Positions 47,301 through 59,102 of a stretch of DNA of 64,000 nt are shown here, one piece after another; position 1 is the first letter of the stretch; each line of letters begins with the position of its first letter. Under the pieces are notes generated by a model. It ran no database searches and was not told the origin of the DNA. It worked only from the letters and a program-made list of their open reading frames with translations. This DNA is from Ampelomyces quisqualis (taxonomy: Eukaryota; Ascomycota; Dothideomycetes; Pleosporales; Phaeosphaeriaceae): positions 1,240,001 to 1,304,000 of the forward strand of contig JAGTXZ010000003.1 in assembly GCA_018398575.1 (NCBI GenBank), in the 5' to 3' direction. Position numbers and translations under genes: made by a program.

Positions 47301-50300
47301 TCTAAAATGGCGAGTGGCCCAGAAGGAATATTTTCTGTCGGTGGCTCTGAGGCTTCTCGCGTCGTGACAGGTTGTTGTTTGAGTTCCAGGTTCTCGGATG
47401 CAGAAGTAAGGGGCGCAGCTTCACTAACAGCCTGCGTGTCCTTCACCAAGTCTCCCTCAAATTGCTCAACCTCGCGTGGAGCCTCCGCTTCCACTACTGT
47501 CTCAGACTCGGGGACCAGGACGCCTCCCCTCTTTTTCTTGTCCTTTTTACTCTTCTTCTTCTTGGACGCCAGCTCATCGACTGCAACCTGCTCGTCAACA
47601 ACACTCGTTGATTCCGACCCAACTTCCCCCGCTGGTCTCGTGGAAACCTTAGGGAACGTAAAATGAGGTTTGCCATTGTCCGTAAAGAACGTAGCTTGCG
47701 GTGAAGGAATGGCGTACGTGGACTTTATTTCCCTGGAGACGTCTACACCGGGCGCGGAGTCGAGCTCTTCCTGCTCTGCGACGACATCAGGTTGCTTCGG
47801 GATTGTCGACTCGAAGCTAAACGCCGGCTTCCCCCCATCTCCAAAGAAACTTCTTTGTGGCACAAAAGCCGCGTAACTCGGCTTCCCATCTATCGCAGCA
47901 TCGTTGACGTCTTTGCTGGCTTCAACTGGTAGAATGTCAACACTTTTGGGCGAAGACGGGGAGGACTTGGAGGACTTGAAATGTGGCTTTCCATCGTTAC
48001 CAAAGAACGTTGTTTGCGCAATGATAGACGATGCAACTGGCTTGGCTTCTGTTGCCAGGGCGCCGCTGGGCGCGGAAGATGTGTTGTCAAGTGCCCTTTC
48101 GCCTGCGGAAATGTCGGCTGGAATGGCCTCGTCCACAGGCGTGATGGCGAATGAGGGCGCTGTGAAAGACGGTTTGCCTCCGTCTGTGAAGTATGAAGTC
48201 TGCGGTATGACGAACGAGGTTTGTGTTCCCTTGGCTTCGCGAACCTGATTGTTTGCTCCGACAGTTTCGCGAGGTTGATCTGTAGCAACAGTCTGTTCAA
48301 GCTGTTCTTTTGGCTTGACTGGCTCGATAGCAACCAAAGGCTCATGTGGGACTTGCGCTTCTTTCATCTCTTCCTCAACTGGCTTTACAACAGGTTGTGG
48401 GGCACGAGTAGGCGAGGTAGCCTTCTTCTTCCCCCAACCAAATGCGCCTAAAAGGCCACTTCCCCATCCTGACTTAGGTTGTTCAGGTCCAGGTTGAGGG
48501 ATTATCGAGACCTCCTTTGCCACAGTCTGAGGCTTTTCAGCTTCTCCCACGGTTGGTGCCGACTGCTCAAGAACCGAGACGATAGGTTCGGCAGTGGAAG
48601 GAGGTTCGGAGGAAATCTCATAAGCTTGGCTCTCTGCTACGTCGTCGTTTTTCGGGACTTCCGAAGTGTTGATACTTTTTTTCGCTACAGCCGAATACTC
48701 AGGAGTCGCGATGGCAGGTTCGACGATTGAAGGAGATTCGGAGGTGACTTCACGGGTTTGACTTGACGATGCTGGAACAGTGAAGTTATCAGCAAAGTCC
48801 GGAACATCGACCTCCTTCTCCCGCGCGAAAGCCGGTCCCAAAACTTGACGTTCAATACTCTCTTGTTGCGTCTCAAGTGCCGGAAGAATCTCATCCTTCT
48901 GCGCGAGTTCCTCAGGCAGTGACGAAAGTTCAAGCTGTTGGTTTGAACGCTTACCCTTCTTATTCTTCTTGTTCTTCTTGCCCTTCGGTGTAACTGCGGT
49001 TTCCTGCTCGGGCGCAATATTGGCCAGCTTCTTTTCGAGGTCCTCTTTCGATATTTCCGTCGTAAACAGCTTGGCCTCCTCAATACTTTCCACGTTCCGC
49101 GCCACGACATCGTTCTGCTCATCGTCTTCACCAAACACAGCGTGTCGGACCCCGACAACATCAGAGCCTTGCGGCGCCGTGCTCTCGAGTATCTTCTCCG
49201 TCTGAAGCACTTTTGAAACAGACGGACCGGCTGTCGGTTCTGCGACGAGTGTAGCGTCATCCGTAATGTCAGATTCAGATTTGTTGTTGGCCCAATCATC
49301 CTCATTGTCAGCGAATGTTGGCACAAATTGCTTGGGGTCAGGTGTTTCTTGAACGGGGGTGGGTAGCGGCGATTCGGAATTTGAACCCTTCTTGCTCTTG
49401 GCCTTATAACTGACTTTGCCTTTGCCCTTAGTGTCGTTGCGTTCAGAAAACTCGGGTTCAGTCGTCCACTCCTGTTCAAGCTTGGGTCCAGGCGAAGATG
49501 ATCGGTTTCGCAGAGCAGCAGCGGTAAGAGTTCCGATCGCTGCTCCGAGAGCAGCAGTCTGCAGGCGTGAGGAGGATCTAGTAGGCGATGCATCTGCGCT
49601 TCGAGCGGCCGAGATATCACGCATCTTCGAATCGTCGAGCGGAGCACTTGACGCTAGCGGTGAAGTTGATGAACGCGATACGAAAACATGGTCCAGAGAG
49701 CCACTGGAGCTCTTGGCGTTAACATCCTGAAGAGCAGCAGCAAGCACATCTCGAGATGGGCCTGCTGATTCAGTGAAAACGCCAGAAGCAAAATCCGAAG
49801 CTTTGGGCGTCATCTGACCAGAATCATCGATCTCCTCAATCTCCCGGTGTACAAGCTCGGGATGTTGTAGTTCAGGCCCCGGCCGTGAAGCAATAAGGTC
49901 CGAAACAACACCGAGCGGCTCGAGGAAGAAACCGTCAGGTGTGATACTGGCGCTTGGGCGTGGCGATTCCAGCGCAGACTCGTACTCTGCGTCCGTCTCA
50001 GTGGCAGACGAAGCGCGCGATGGGCTTGCACTGGCAGGTAGAGCAGGCAGCACCTCGTCGATCTCGTCAGATTTGCGATTGCGTTCTAGGAGATAGAGCG
50101 GTCGGATCTCGCGAGATGTTCTGAACTCGGCAGAAGCTGCTTTACCATGGCGCGGACGAACGGGCGAGCTCCCGGGGCTTGTTGGTTCAGACTCAACGGT
50201 GGGTTCACGCTGCACTGCGGGAGGTCCAGGGGGCTTGCGGAATCGTATGGGAACAGCAGTGGAAGAGAGTCGACGTTGAATAGGCTGCATAGGAGGTCGA

Positions 50301-53300
50301 CTTGGTTCAGGCGAGCGAAGAGGCGAGCTGGGCCTTGATGCTGGCAGAGGAGGGAGCTCATCCGGAAAAGCCTCCAATTGCCAAGGTTGCAGGCCAGTGA
50401 GGCGTGTCAGCAACGCACGGCTGTCTTCGAAAGATAGCTCAGGTGGAGTTCTTGGACGCTCGATAGATCCAGATGCGGTGAAGAAGTTGTGCTTGTTGCT
50501 CAGCAATGGAAGAGGAAATTCGGGCCGATCGCCAGGGATGCTGCCACTACCGTCTTGGGTCTGATCGACAGACTCAATTGCGGGCAGTGGAGCTGGAGTA
50601 GTGGCTGCGGCCACTGCCCGATCGTCTAAAAAAGACTGATGTTCTTGTTCTTGCTGCTGTTCATCGGCACGCGTGGGCGAGGAGTTTCGAGGGTATGAGC
50701 GATCCTATAAATACAACATCAACATTCATTCTAATTACATTCAAGATGACACTTCTATCGCGCATAAGAAGAGCGTTGTACCTTTTCGTCATATGTGTCC
50801 CTCCTGTCAATCTCTCCTCTCTCAGACCGACTGCTCCTCTTCTCGCGGCGGCTGCTAGACGAGATTGTGGAGCGGTTATCATCGTCGTCTGATCCGTACG
50901 TTGACCCACGGTCCGACCTGTGCTTCCTTCTCCGACGCTTGCCTTCTTCCTCTTCCTCTGGTTTTGCAGACTTGCTTGAGGCCTCCGCTAAATTCTCTTT
51001 TGACTTGCTAAAGAGACCAAACAAGCCACTTGACCGCTTCTCTTTGTCCTTCTTGGAATTCCGGTCATCGTCGTAGCGTGAGGATGAGGATATGACGGAT
51101 GCGTTGTCGTCATCGTCCCTTCTTGACTTCCGTCGCGAAGACTTGCGGTCATCGTTGACATCGCCACGCTCCGAGGCAGCGGACGAACGAGATCTGATCG
51201 TGCTTTCAGGTGATCCATCTCTTTCCCCTTCTCTGCGCCTGTGCTTGCGCCTCCTTTCACCATTGTCCGCTGAACGAGCTTCTGAGAAGGTAGATCGCGT
51301 GTCCCAGTCATCTGCGGCATCATCGGTCTCACGATGACGATGTCTCCGCCTACGCTCTCCACCCTCGTCAAGCTCATAAGTTCGATCGCGACTCTGTTCA
51401 CGTTCCTCGGCCTTGAGCTCTCGGCGTTGCCGGTGTCTTTCTTTGCGGTCTTGATCGTCCTCGTATTTGCTTCTAGATGACCCAACCGAGCGTGTGTCGT
51501 CGTCATGTTTGGGTCGAACCGCCACTACCGTGCTTTGATCGTCTTCTTCATATTTGCTCGGTGATGTTGTCAATGAATCCTCCAGCTTCTGCGATTCTTG
51601 CACCTTATTTCTCGACCTTTCTCGCTCGTCCGAGCCCGCCGAAAAGAACTCGTCTGAGTCGCGCTCGGCAGATCCCTTTCGGGGGAGATCATCAGGCGCA
51701 TGATAGCCTGAGTCATGGACAGTGTGCGGATGGAACGGCTCGGGAGCGTTCGTCAGGGCAGAAGAGGTGGACGTTTTGGGAGCTTCAACAAGCGCTGCTT
51801 GGTTGAAGGTTGAAGCCGCGCCGATGTAATCTTCGTATTTTGTCTCGGTCCTGAGGGGCGAACCGATCGTGGGAGACCATATACCGCTGCTGTGCCTCTT
51901 TTCTTTCTTTCGCCTGGTCGTCTTGGCATCTACAAGGAGATCTTCGCCATACACTGTGCCAGAATGAGAGGCAGACCTCTCACCGTTCTCAGGCGTGCGA
52001 GCGCCGTTGCGCCTTGCGGCGGAGATATCTCGAGGATCATGACTCTCGGCTGACTGAAAGCTTTCCCGCGCATGTTCCGACTCAGATGCGATTCTCTCTT
52101 GGTCTTGTTTCAAGGCTGTTCCCATCAGAGCAGCAAACCCTCCGGCCATTGCTGCCGCAGCAGCATTTTTGCTTGTACTCTCTGCTCGAGAAGTATTGTT
52201 GGCAGTGGAAGGTTCCATGTCGCGGATGTCGCGCTCGACTGTTGGGCTAGTGGGTGGGCCAACATCACTCTGCTCCCAGCTGTCAATACTAGCTCGCTTC
52301 GCAGCCTTGGAACGTTTCTTTTTCTCCTTTTTGTTTGGCGCAACTTCCGGTTCTGCTGGCTTTTCCTTTGGTGCCTGGCCCTCTAAGATTCGCTCTGCTC
52401 CGACTGGCTTCAGCTCGTCCTGTGCTACTAGAACGTCGTCAGTGCTCTTTGGTTTTTTGTTGCCCTTCTTGTTCGTCATGTCAGAGGCATCCTGGTCCTC
52501 CACCTGAGACTTGTCCACAAATCCGTCGGCAAAGCTTGGCTCATCGAAACTGCCAGGCACGTGCATCGAGATTGGCTCTGTGGTAACCTCACTCTCAACA
52601 AATCCTGAACCATTGGTCGACCGTGCTGAACCCTTGCGCAGATCGAGATCGGAAGCAGACTCGTAACTCGGCGATTGATAAACATTGCTTGAAGAAGGAA
52701 TCGAGGAAGCAACGGTCGAAGTAGCAACAGTGGAAGCTGCTGCGTGTGAGTCAGAGAAGGGATTGCTGATGACAGATGCGTTGTCGCGTTGGTATCTATT
52801 CCAATCGTCTGCAGATGTCGCTGCTGCAATGCCAGTAGCTGCGACAGCCGCAGCAGCGGCGGCGGCGGCCTTCTTCTTGTCCTTCTTGCTGGTCTTCTTC
52901 GATGAAGCGTCAACAATGCTGTCCCAATCCGAGGACTTGTCATCTCGGGTGTATTGCGTGCTTGGTGCGATCTCAGGAGGTTCGGAAGCCCGTGATGTGT
53001 GCTCCGGACGGTATGCCTGGTACGTTGTCGTTTTTTCAGGACTGTATGCTTGGTACTTTGTCGTTTCTTCAGGACGGTATGCCTGGTACGTTGTCGTTTG
53101 TTCAAACTTTGGTTCAATGGTCATGTCCTCATGCGAGTGCTTCTTATCTAGTCCTTTGATGTCACGATCGGAGACAAATTGCTCGCGATAAGAGTCTGGG
53201 GTCGGGACCTCAAAGTGATGGAACTGGTTCTCGCCCCAGCTGACCCGTGACCTAGCTCGGTTGGAATCATCTGGCTTCGGAACCTCATCAACTTCCTTGA

Positions 53301-56300
53301 CAGGCTCAATGGCAGGAGATGGAGGCGCAGATGCGCCGCGAACTGATGGAGCCCTGCTTCCTGGAGGTGTTGGCATAATCAGATTCAAGGATGGGACGGA
53401 GGGTAGTTGCTGCTGTGACGGTCTACCATCTCGAGTAGCTACAAAGTCGTAGGCTGTTGGATACGGTGGAGTCATTGCATATTTTACGTCCGTGCCATCG
53501 TGGGCTTCAGACCTGGTGAGATTGGTGGCACCTCCGTTGGGATCGACAGGGCGAACCTTCGGCAGGTTATCGTTCTGTAGTAGCTCTTTGGGAGCGAAGA
53601 ACTCGGCTTGTGTCAACTGCGGACCGTTGTATCTGTCTTCCCAGTCTTGCAGCACGCCCTTTGCAGTTTGCTTCTTGTAGAAACTTCTGTCGGCCGGCTG
53701 CTTCTTAAACAAGTTGGGGTCAAAGATGTCTTCCTCTGCGTAATCTTGTTGCAGGTTGCTTGGTGCGTAAGTCACCACGCTACTGGGATCGATCGTCTTG
53801 ACATTGTTAAGTTCGAACGCACCTACTCTCGAAGGTTCGTAAGTCTTGGTGTTCGTTGGCTCGTATACTTTCGACTTGCTTGGCGGGACATCCTTGACGG
53901 TCGGAGAAGAGTCGCGGCGGCGTTCGCGCTCGCGTTTCTTTTCCTTGTCTTTGCCTTTGTAAGATGAAATCGCAGCGCCCGTAATCGCAGCTGCCATGCC
54001 TGCTGCCACCGCACTTGCAACAGTTGACTTGGTAGTATCCGGCTGCATGATTTCACGCTCACGCTCCTCGAGTTGTTTCTCCTTGCGCCGAACATCAGTA
54101 GCTACTGAGCTGACAGAGCTTCCAGTTGGTTGCTCTTCAATTCTACGTTGATCGCGGTCGTTGCTGTATCGGTTCGGGTATGGCTGCGAATCACGCTCGA
54201 TGCGACGACGCTCGGTCTGCGCTCGTATCTCATCCTCGCGCCTCTTTGCCTCGGTGCGATCGGCCTCGCGTTGATCAGCTGCTCGACGCTCCCGTCGAAC
54301 CTGCTCAGCTTCCGCCTCCTGGTCAGCTCTCCTTTGGGCTTCGGCACGGGCTTCGCGTTCTCCACGAGAACGCTCTTGCGCTTCTTTGGCTTCGCGTGCT
54401 CGAGTTTCGTCCTGTTCCCGACGTCGCTCATCAGCACGGCGTTCAGCCTCAACTTTGGCGAGACGTTCAATCTCCATGTACTTGCGCGCCTCCTCTTGCT
54501 GACGGAGCAGTTCGAACCGACGGCGCTCTTCCTCTCGCTGCGCCTCATCGTCTCGACGCGCCTGTTCTCGTCGGCGATTTTCTTCAAAGTGACGTGCTTC
54601 TTCTTCACGAAGTTGCTGCTCTTGGCGAGGGCGATTCTCTTCGTCCCTCCGAGTATCGTCCTCTTTTCTTTGCTGGTCACGGTAACGACGATCTTCGTCG
54701 TCCTGACGATCTTGCTCTAGTCGGCGCTCACGCTCGTCTTTATGAGCTTGTTCTTTCGTCAAGTTGAACCGGACGTTGCTTGGGGAGCTGGTTCTTCGCT
54801 CGTTCTTTGCGGCTGCAATGGCGGCAGCCCCAGCAGTCGCAGCAAGGCCAACCATCGCGGCATCACGCTTCCACGAAGAAGTCTGAATAGGAGACGAGTT
54901 CGCACGTCGTGGTACAGGTGGATGCGAAGAAGGTTGAGAAGCTTGAACAATAAAGTTCTGGGTCTGCTGCAGCATGGGATAAGGATAAGGTAATTCACCA
55001 GATGATTGCGAGAAGACTGGTGGCCCGACCGGGGCAGAGTAGTTTGGCTGAGACGGCGCCTGTGTAGAATATATAGCTCCAGGAACCTGGGGAAGTGGCT
55101 GTGGCTGTTGAAGACTGATCGCGCCTGGTCCCGACGTGATCATTGGCTGAGGGGTCGGTATGTTGCTCGTTCGCCTAGCATCAAACGTCGTCGGGTCGCT
55201 AGAAGCGACCGGATACACTGTCTGCAACGTATGCACGCTGCTTGATTCGCTGTCGTGGCGACCAAGCCTCGTTCCAATGGCTGCTCCAGTGATCGCACCA
55301 GCGGCACCAGCGGTAGCCGGGCCGATGAATGAGGTATTGGCGATGTTATTGTAGAGGTTGTCGGACGACCGCTTTTTCTTCTGGCCGAAACCCCATCGCC
55401 AACCCCACTTGTTGGTACCTGAGCTATTCGACACAAGAGACTCTTGGCTTTTGCCTTTACGCCAGTCGTAATCGCCATACACGAGCCCAGCATCACTGGA
55501 AGAGTCGGAGGTGTCATCATCAGGGAGATCCTCCCATTCATCGTCTCCATAGCGCGAGGCCGGTCGTGGTCGCTCACTGCTCTTCCGCTGGTTTCGGCGT
55601 TGCTTGACTGCCACAACTTCGCTGTGTTGCTTGCCAGATGAGCGAGCAGCTTTCGCCGCTGCAATAGCTGCAGCAGTCGCGCCGAGACCAGCCAGAGTGG
55701 CTTTGAGACGCTCTTCTGAGTTTCGCCGCTTGGGAGAAGATCGCCTCCGCCTCTGGACGTAACCTGTACCAAACGCCATTTCCGAGTCAGACGATGAAGC
55801 CGAAGCGCTGCCGAAATTGAAGAAACCAGTCTTCTTTTTCTTGCGGGAAGCGGTGAAAGACTTCTTTCGCTTGATCTTGGGAGGTGGTGCTGCGAAGAAA
55901 CCTCCTAAGAAGCCAGTCTGCGACTGATTTTTCTGCGAGATGTCGATGACTGAAGCTCCCGAAGCCGAGCTTCGTGATGACTTTCGATGCAGTTGCTGTG
56001 ACCTCCTCCGCCGGCGCTCGTCATCGCTGCTATCTCGCCTATAATGCACAACAGCTTTCTTCGGGGACCTCGAGCGGCTGCGGCTTCTGCGCCTCTTGCT
56101 GACTGCGGCACCCAGAGCAGCGCCTGCTAAACCGACACCCAGTGCTTTACCAAAGCCAGATTTTCCGTCTCGAGAGCTTGAGCTCGACCGTGAGCGCGAT
56201 CGACGTCGAGTGACCTTGTAGTCCCTTTTGTCTTTGGTCACTCCAATAGACATCTGTGACATTCGATCCCGGGAACGGCTACGGCGACGGATCTCAGAGC

Positions 56301-58065
56301 GACCATAGCCATAGCTGTAGTCCTTCCGATCTCTAGATCTACTACGGCTACGGCCTGAGACTCTTGACTGTGCATGACGACCAGACTTGATGCTGTAAGT
56401 GTCATCAAAGTCATCGCGACGTGCGTCTAGCACAGCTTTGCCAGCCTTGGCCAGGCCGATACCTCCTAGCCCTGCCGCCACCCAGCCGGCAGCATTACTG
56501 CTGGTTTTCTTCCGTCTCTCATCCCCGGAAGAACATGAGGCGTACGATTTTTTTTCTTTCAGCGAATATCGCGACTGTTTTTCGATACCGCCCGAGGGAC
56601 GCATGTACTCACTAGACCTCCGGCGACCGTAGTAATGTTTTCGGGGCGCGTCCACGACTGAAGAACGAGGGTCAAAACAGTATTTGCAGACACCGATGTA
56701 CTCAGTGTACTCTTCCATCTTCTGGACGTCTTCGTGATCCTTCCACCAATCGACGAAGCGGGACACTGGGCCAGTGTGTTGATGTCTCTGGGCCATGCGA
56801 CCGTTTGTATAGGATCCCGACGCGCCATAGGTTCCATGGTTGTTGTTCTGGCCGGGAAAAGCTCCAGAAACTGTCGATGAGTATTGGTCGTGGTGGGAGT
56901 GGTTGTGAGAGTGAACATGTGAGCCAGAATGTGAGTTGTGGTGATGCAGACCGTACGCAGCGAGTCCGGCGGCACCAGCCGCATACAGCCCGGCATGACT
57001 GGCAGAGGACTGCTTCTCAGGCTTGCCAGGACGCGGAGGCTTGGGCGGAGGCGCGCCTTGCATGGCTTGTGAGTAGGTGGGGATGTAGCCGTCGTCATTG
57101 GTGGCGGTGTCGACAAGGTTGCCGCCTGGAGTGTATGTGGGCGGGCCTTGAGATGAAGCGCCGTTTGTGTATGAGCCAGAAGGATGGTTGGTCGATGCGC
57201 TGTAGCTAGCAGAGTGGTGGATGTGGGAGCTGGACGCGCTGTGACCCATGGCATATCCCAGAGCAGCTCCCCCGGCAAGAGTCGTAGCGGAACCAAGCTT
57301 GGCCGGCTTGGTGGGCTTACTGGGCTTGCTCGGTTTGGATGAGGGTCGGGGTGGTTTCTGGGGCGCAGACTCGTCGTCGAGGAAGGCGCCCGGCATCGAG
57401 GACGGCCGCGGCGGCTTCGAGGGGAGTGTGTGTGTGCTGCCGCCGTAGAAGTCTGCCGCGGCGCCCGATCCTGTATCCGGGACAGGGTTGGGCTGTGAGG
57501 CGGCGGGGGCGAGGTGGGGAGTGTCTTGACCGACGATGACCGAGGGTCGGTGCGGCCTGATGCCAGGCTGCTGGCCGACGCTCTCGCCTTGGTCTTGGTA
57601 GTAGTCGGCAGCGGCGCCGAGGGAATACCCGCCGGGCAGTGCGCCCGACATCATGGGCGCACCTGCCGAGCGGTCGGCGCGCGTCGACCGTCGCTTCTCG
57701 CTCTTCTTGTCCTTGCCGGTGTCCTTGTCGCGGCTGCGCTTCGTGTCCCTGCCGTCGCCGTCGCTGCTGCGCGACCGGTCGCGTCGTGTTGCCGACCCGG
57801 ACGACTCGGCGTGGCTCCATGGGCCGTCGTCGCGCGTCGAGGGGAGGCGCGTGCTCGGCAGGTCGTCGAAGGCCGTCGCAAAGGACGCGATCGAGGACCG
57901 CGACGGCTTTCGGGTCGACGTGGAGGAGACGACCGACCGCTGGTCCGAGTCCTTGTCGCGCCTCACGCGCGCGAGTTCGCCCGTTTTGCGGCGGCGGACT
58001 TCTTCGCCGTTCTCTCTAGGGGCGGACGAGCCGCTGTCGCTCTTGCCCGTGAACCTGCTCCACAT
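29303..58065 (-). CDS. lah: giant Woronin-body tether, leashin (LAH; 'involucrin repeat protein')
   Basis: Four exons: 58065-50782, 50704-31034, 30978-29979, 29928-29303; introns of 77, 55 and 50 bp all join in frame. Predicted 9,526 aa. The N-terminal part has a Ser/Arg-rich start, a conserved WWKDHEDVQKMEEYTEYIG-CKYC patch (about 440-500), RS-rich segments, an Arg/Glu helix (about 1098-1305), an Ala run and a 3x11-residue repeat. Exon 2 is about 6,560 residues of acidic Pro/Glu/Ala/Val-rich sequence punctuated by over 40 Lys-rich modules such as SKKDKKKAKKAKRGS. The end (from ~8986) is a long coiled coil and a conserved globular region (MTMIWEYVFTRYLFGMDREQRQKL). In Neurospora LAH-1 binds Woronin bodies through WSC at its N-terminal end and the cell cortex through C-terminal sequence, and the locus there is split into two genes; here it is one, as in Aspergillus. 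Name inferred from architecture. Confidence 0.82.
31034..50704 (-). repeat. degenerate Lys-rich module array in lah exon 2
   Basis: More than 40 blocks of the type (S/T)KK(D/S/A)KKK(A/G)KK(A/S)KRGS, spaced roughly 80-200 residues apart in acidic, proline-rich sequence. At least seven are preceded within a few residues by (D/E)(D/E)W(A/G/T). LAALFEQ occurs twice (near 41010 and 33770). DNA copies have diverged, so this is an old protein-level repeat rather than a recent DNA tandem array. Confidence 0.9.
47655..48215 (-). repeat. four copies of a (Y/F)F-x-(D/N)-x-GKP-x-F motif
   Basis: In lah exon 2, QTSYFTDGGKPSF, QTTFFGNDGKPHF, QRSFFGDGGKPAF and QATFFTDNGKPHF occur at roughly 55-residue spacing, and nowhere else in the protein that I could see. 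Confidence 0.88.
53005..53103 (-). repeat. 33-bp tandem repeat (three copies) in lah exon 1
   Basis: Copies at 53005-53037, 53038-53070 and 53071-53103 encode an 11-residue TYQAY(R/S)PE-type unit. Copies 1 and 3 are nearly identical. Confidence 0.93.
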
Positions 58066-59102
58066 GGTGCTCGATGGGCGGCGGGGGGATGGAGGGGGGA
58101 GAGGGGGCCGACGGGGTGCGAGGGGGGCGAGGGGTGCGAGGGGGTGCGAAGGCTATGCGTGCAGCTGGCAGCGCGATGGGCGCAAATGGATTATCGAGGC
58201 CCGTCTAGTGGGATGGATGGGCTGGGTATATCGCTGTTTGGCTGTTGGCGCGCTGCAAGTAAGAGGGCAAGTGAGTCGTCAGGCCGGCATGCTGTCGACG
58301 AGTAGGGATTGCTGCACAGTAGCGGGATGCAGTGTAGCAGGAGTGCTGCAAGCCCTCTCACCCAACTCAACAGCGAGGGTGTGTGTGGTGAAGGAGCTGG
58401 CTCTCGGCCCTCGTACAAACAAGCGACAACACATCCATCGACATGGGCACATGGGCTAGCCACCTAGCCTAGCTCCCAGCCTCGCCACCTGGCGCTGCCC
58501 AATCATGGGGGAGCCGCCGACGACCATCAACCAAGTGCACACTGCACCCCTGTCCAACTCCGTACTCATGGAGAAACGGGCACGGTTCAAATGATCATCA
58601 AACTTGGTGCTATGTACTACGGGGTACTCCGTCTTGCCATGCGACAGCTGCATGGCCATAGCCGAATGAATCATGATCCATGGTGGGAAATGCGTCCAAG
58701 CATTCCGTCTCCAAAGCTTGTCTAGCATTCCACGCTATCCCCTTGCGAATACTGGCTCACGTGATTGCGTCGACGCAGCACCAATAACCGCATCTCCCTC
58801 CCAGGTGCCGTCCGAGTCTTCGCGCCATGATCCGTTGTATCTACTAGCCTGTAAGCGTCTCCTGTGCCTGATCAGGTCGCCCCGCACAGAACCCGGCGCA
58901 GAAGACGCGTCCTCTCCCGGCGGTTTCTTAGAGCAAACGCCCGCAGAATGATTTTGATCAATCGCGAATCAAGCCTGTAGCGCTGGCGGCGAGCGTACAC
59001 CAACACGCGGCACATCAACCCATATATCCACCGATCAAACTCGATAACTCGGGTCGTCATGTGCAGCGTATCCTGCATGTCTTTCCAGCCTCGGGGACCC
59101 AG
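58066..59102. other. lah promoter/5' leader region and rna15 3' flank
   Basis: About 1 kb without a supported gene. Holds a G-rich tract (58083-58150) right next to the lah start and TACTCCGTA-type motifs at 58557-58566 and 58625-58632. Confidence 0.55.
58083..58150 (+). repeat. G-rich tract with seven runs of four or more G
   Basis: Runs of 6, 6, 5, 4, 6, 4 and 5 G separated by short loops lie on the + strand, the template strand for lah, 18-85 bp upstream of its start codon. The arrangement meets common G-quadruplex rules. Confidence 0.85.
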
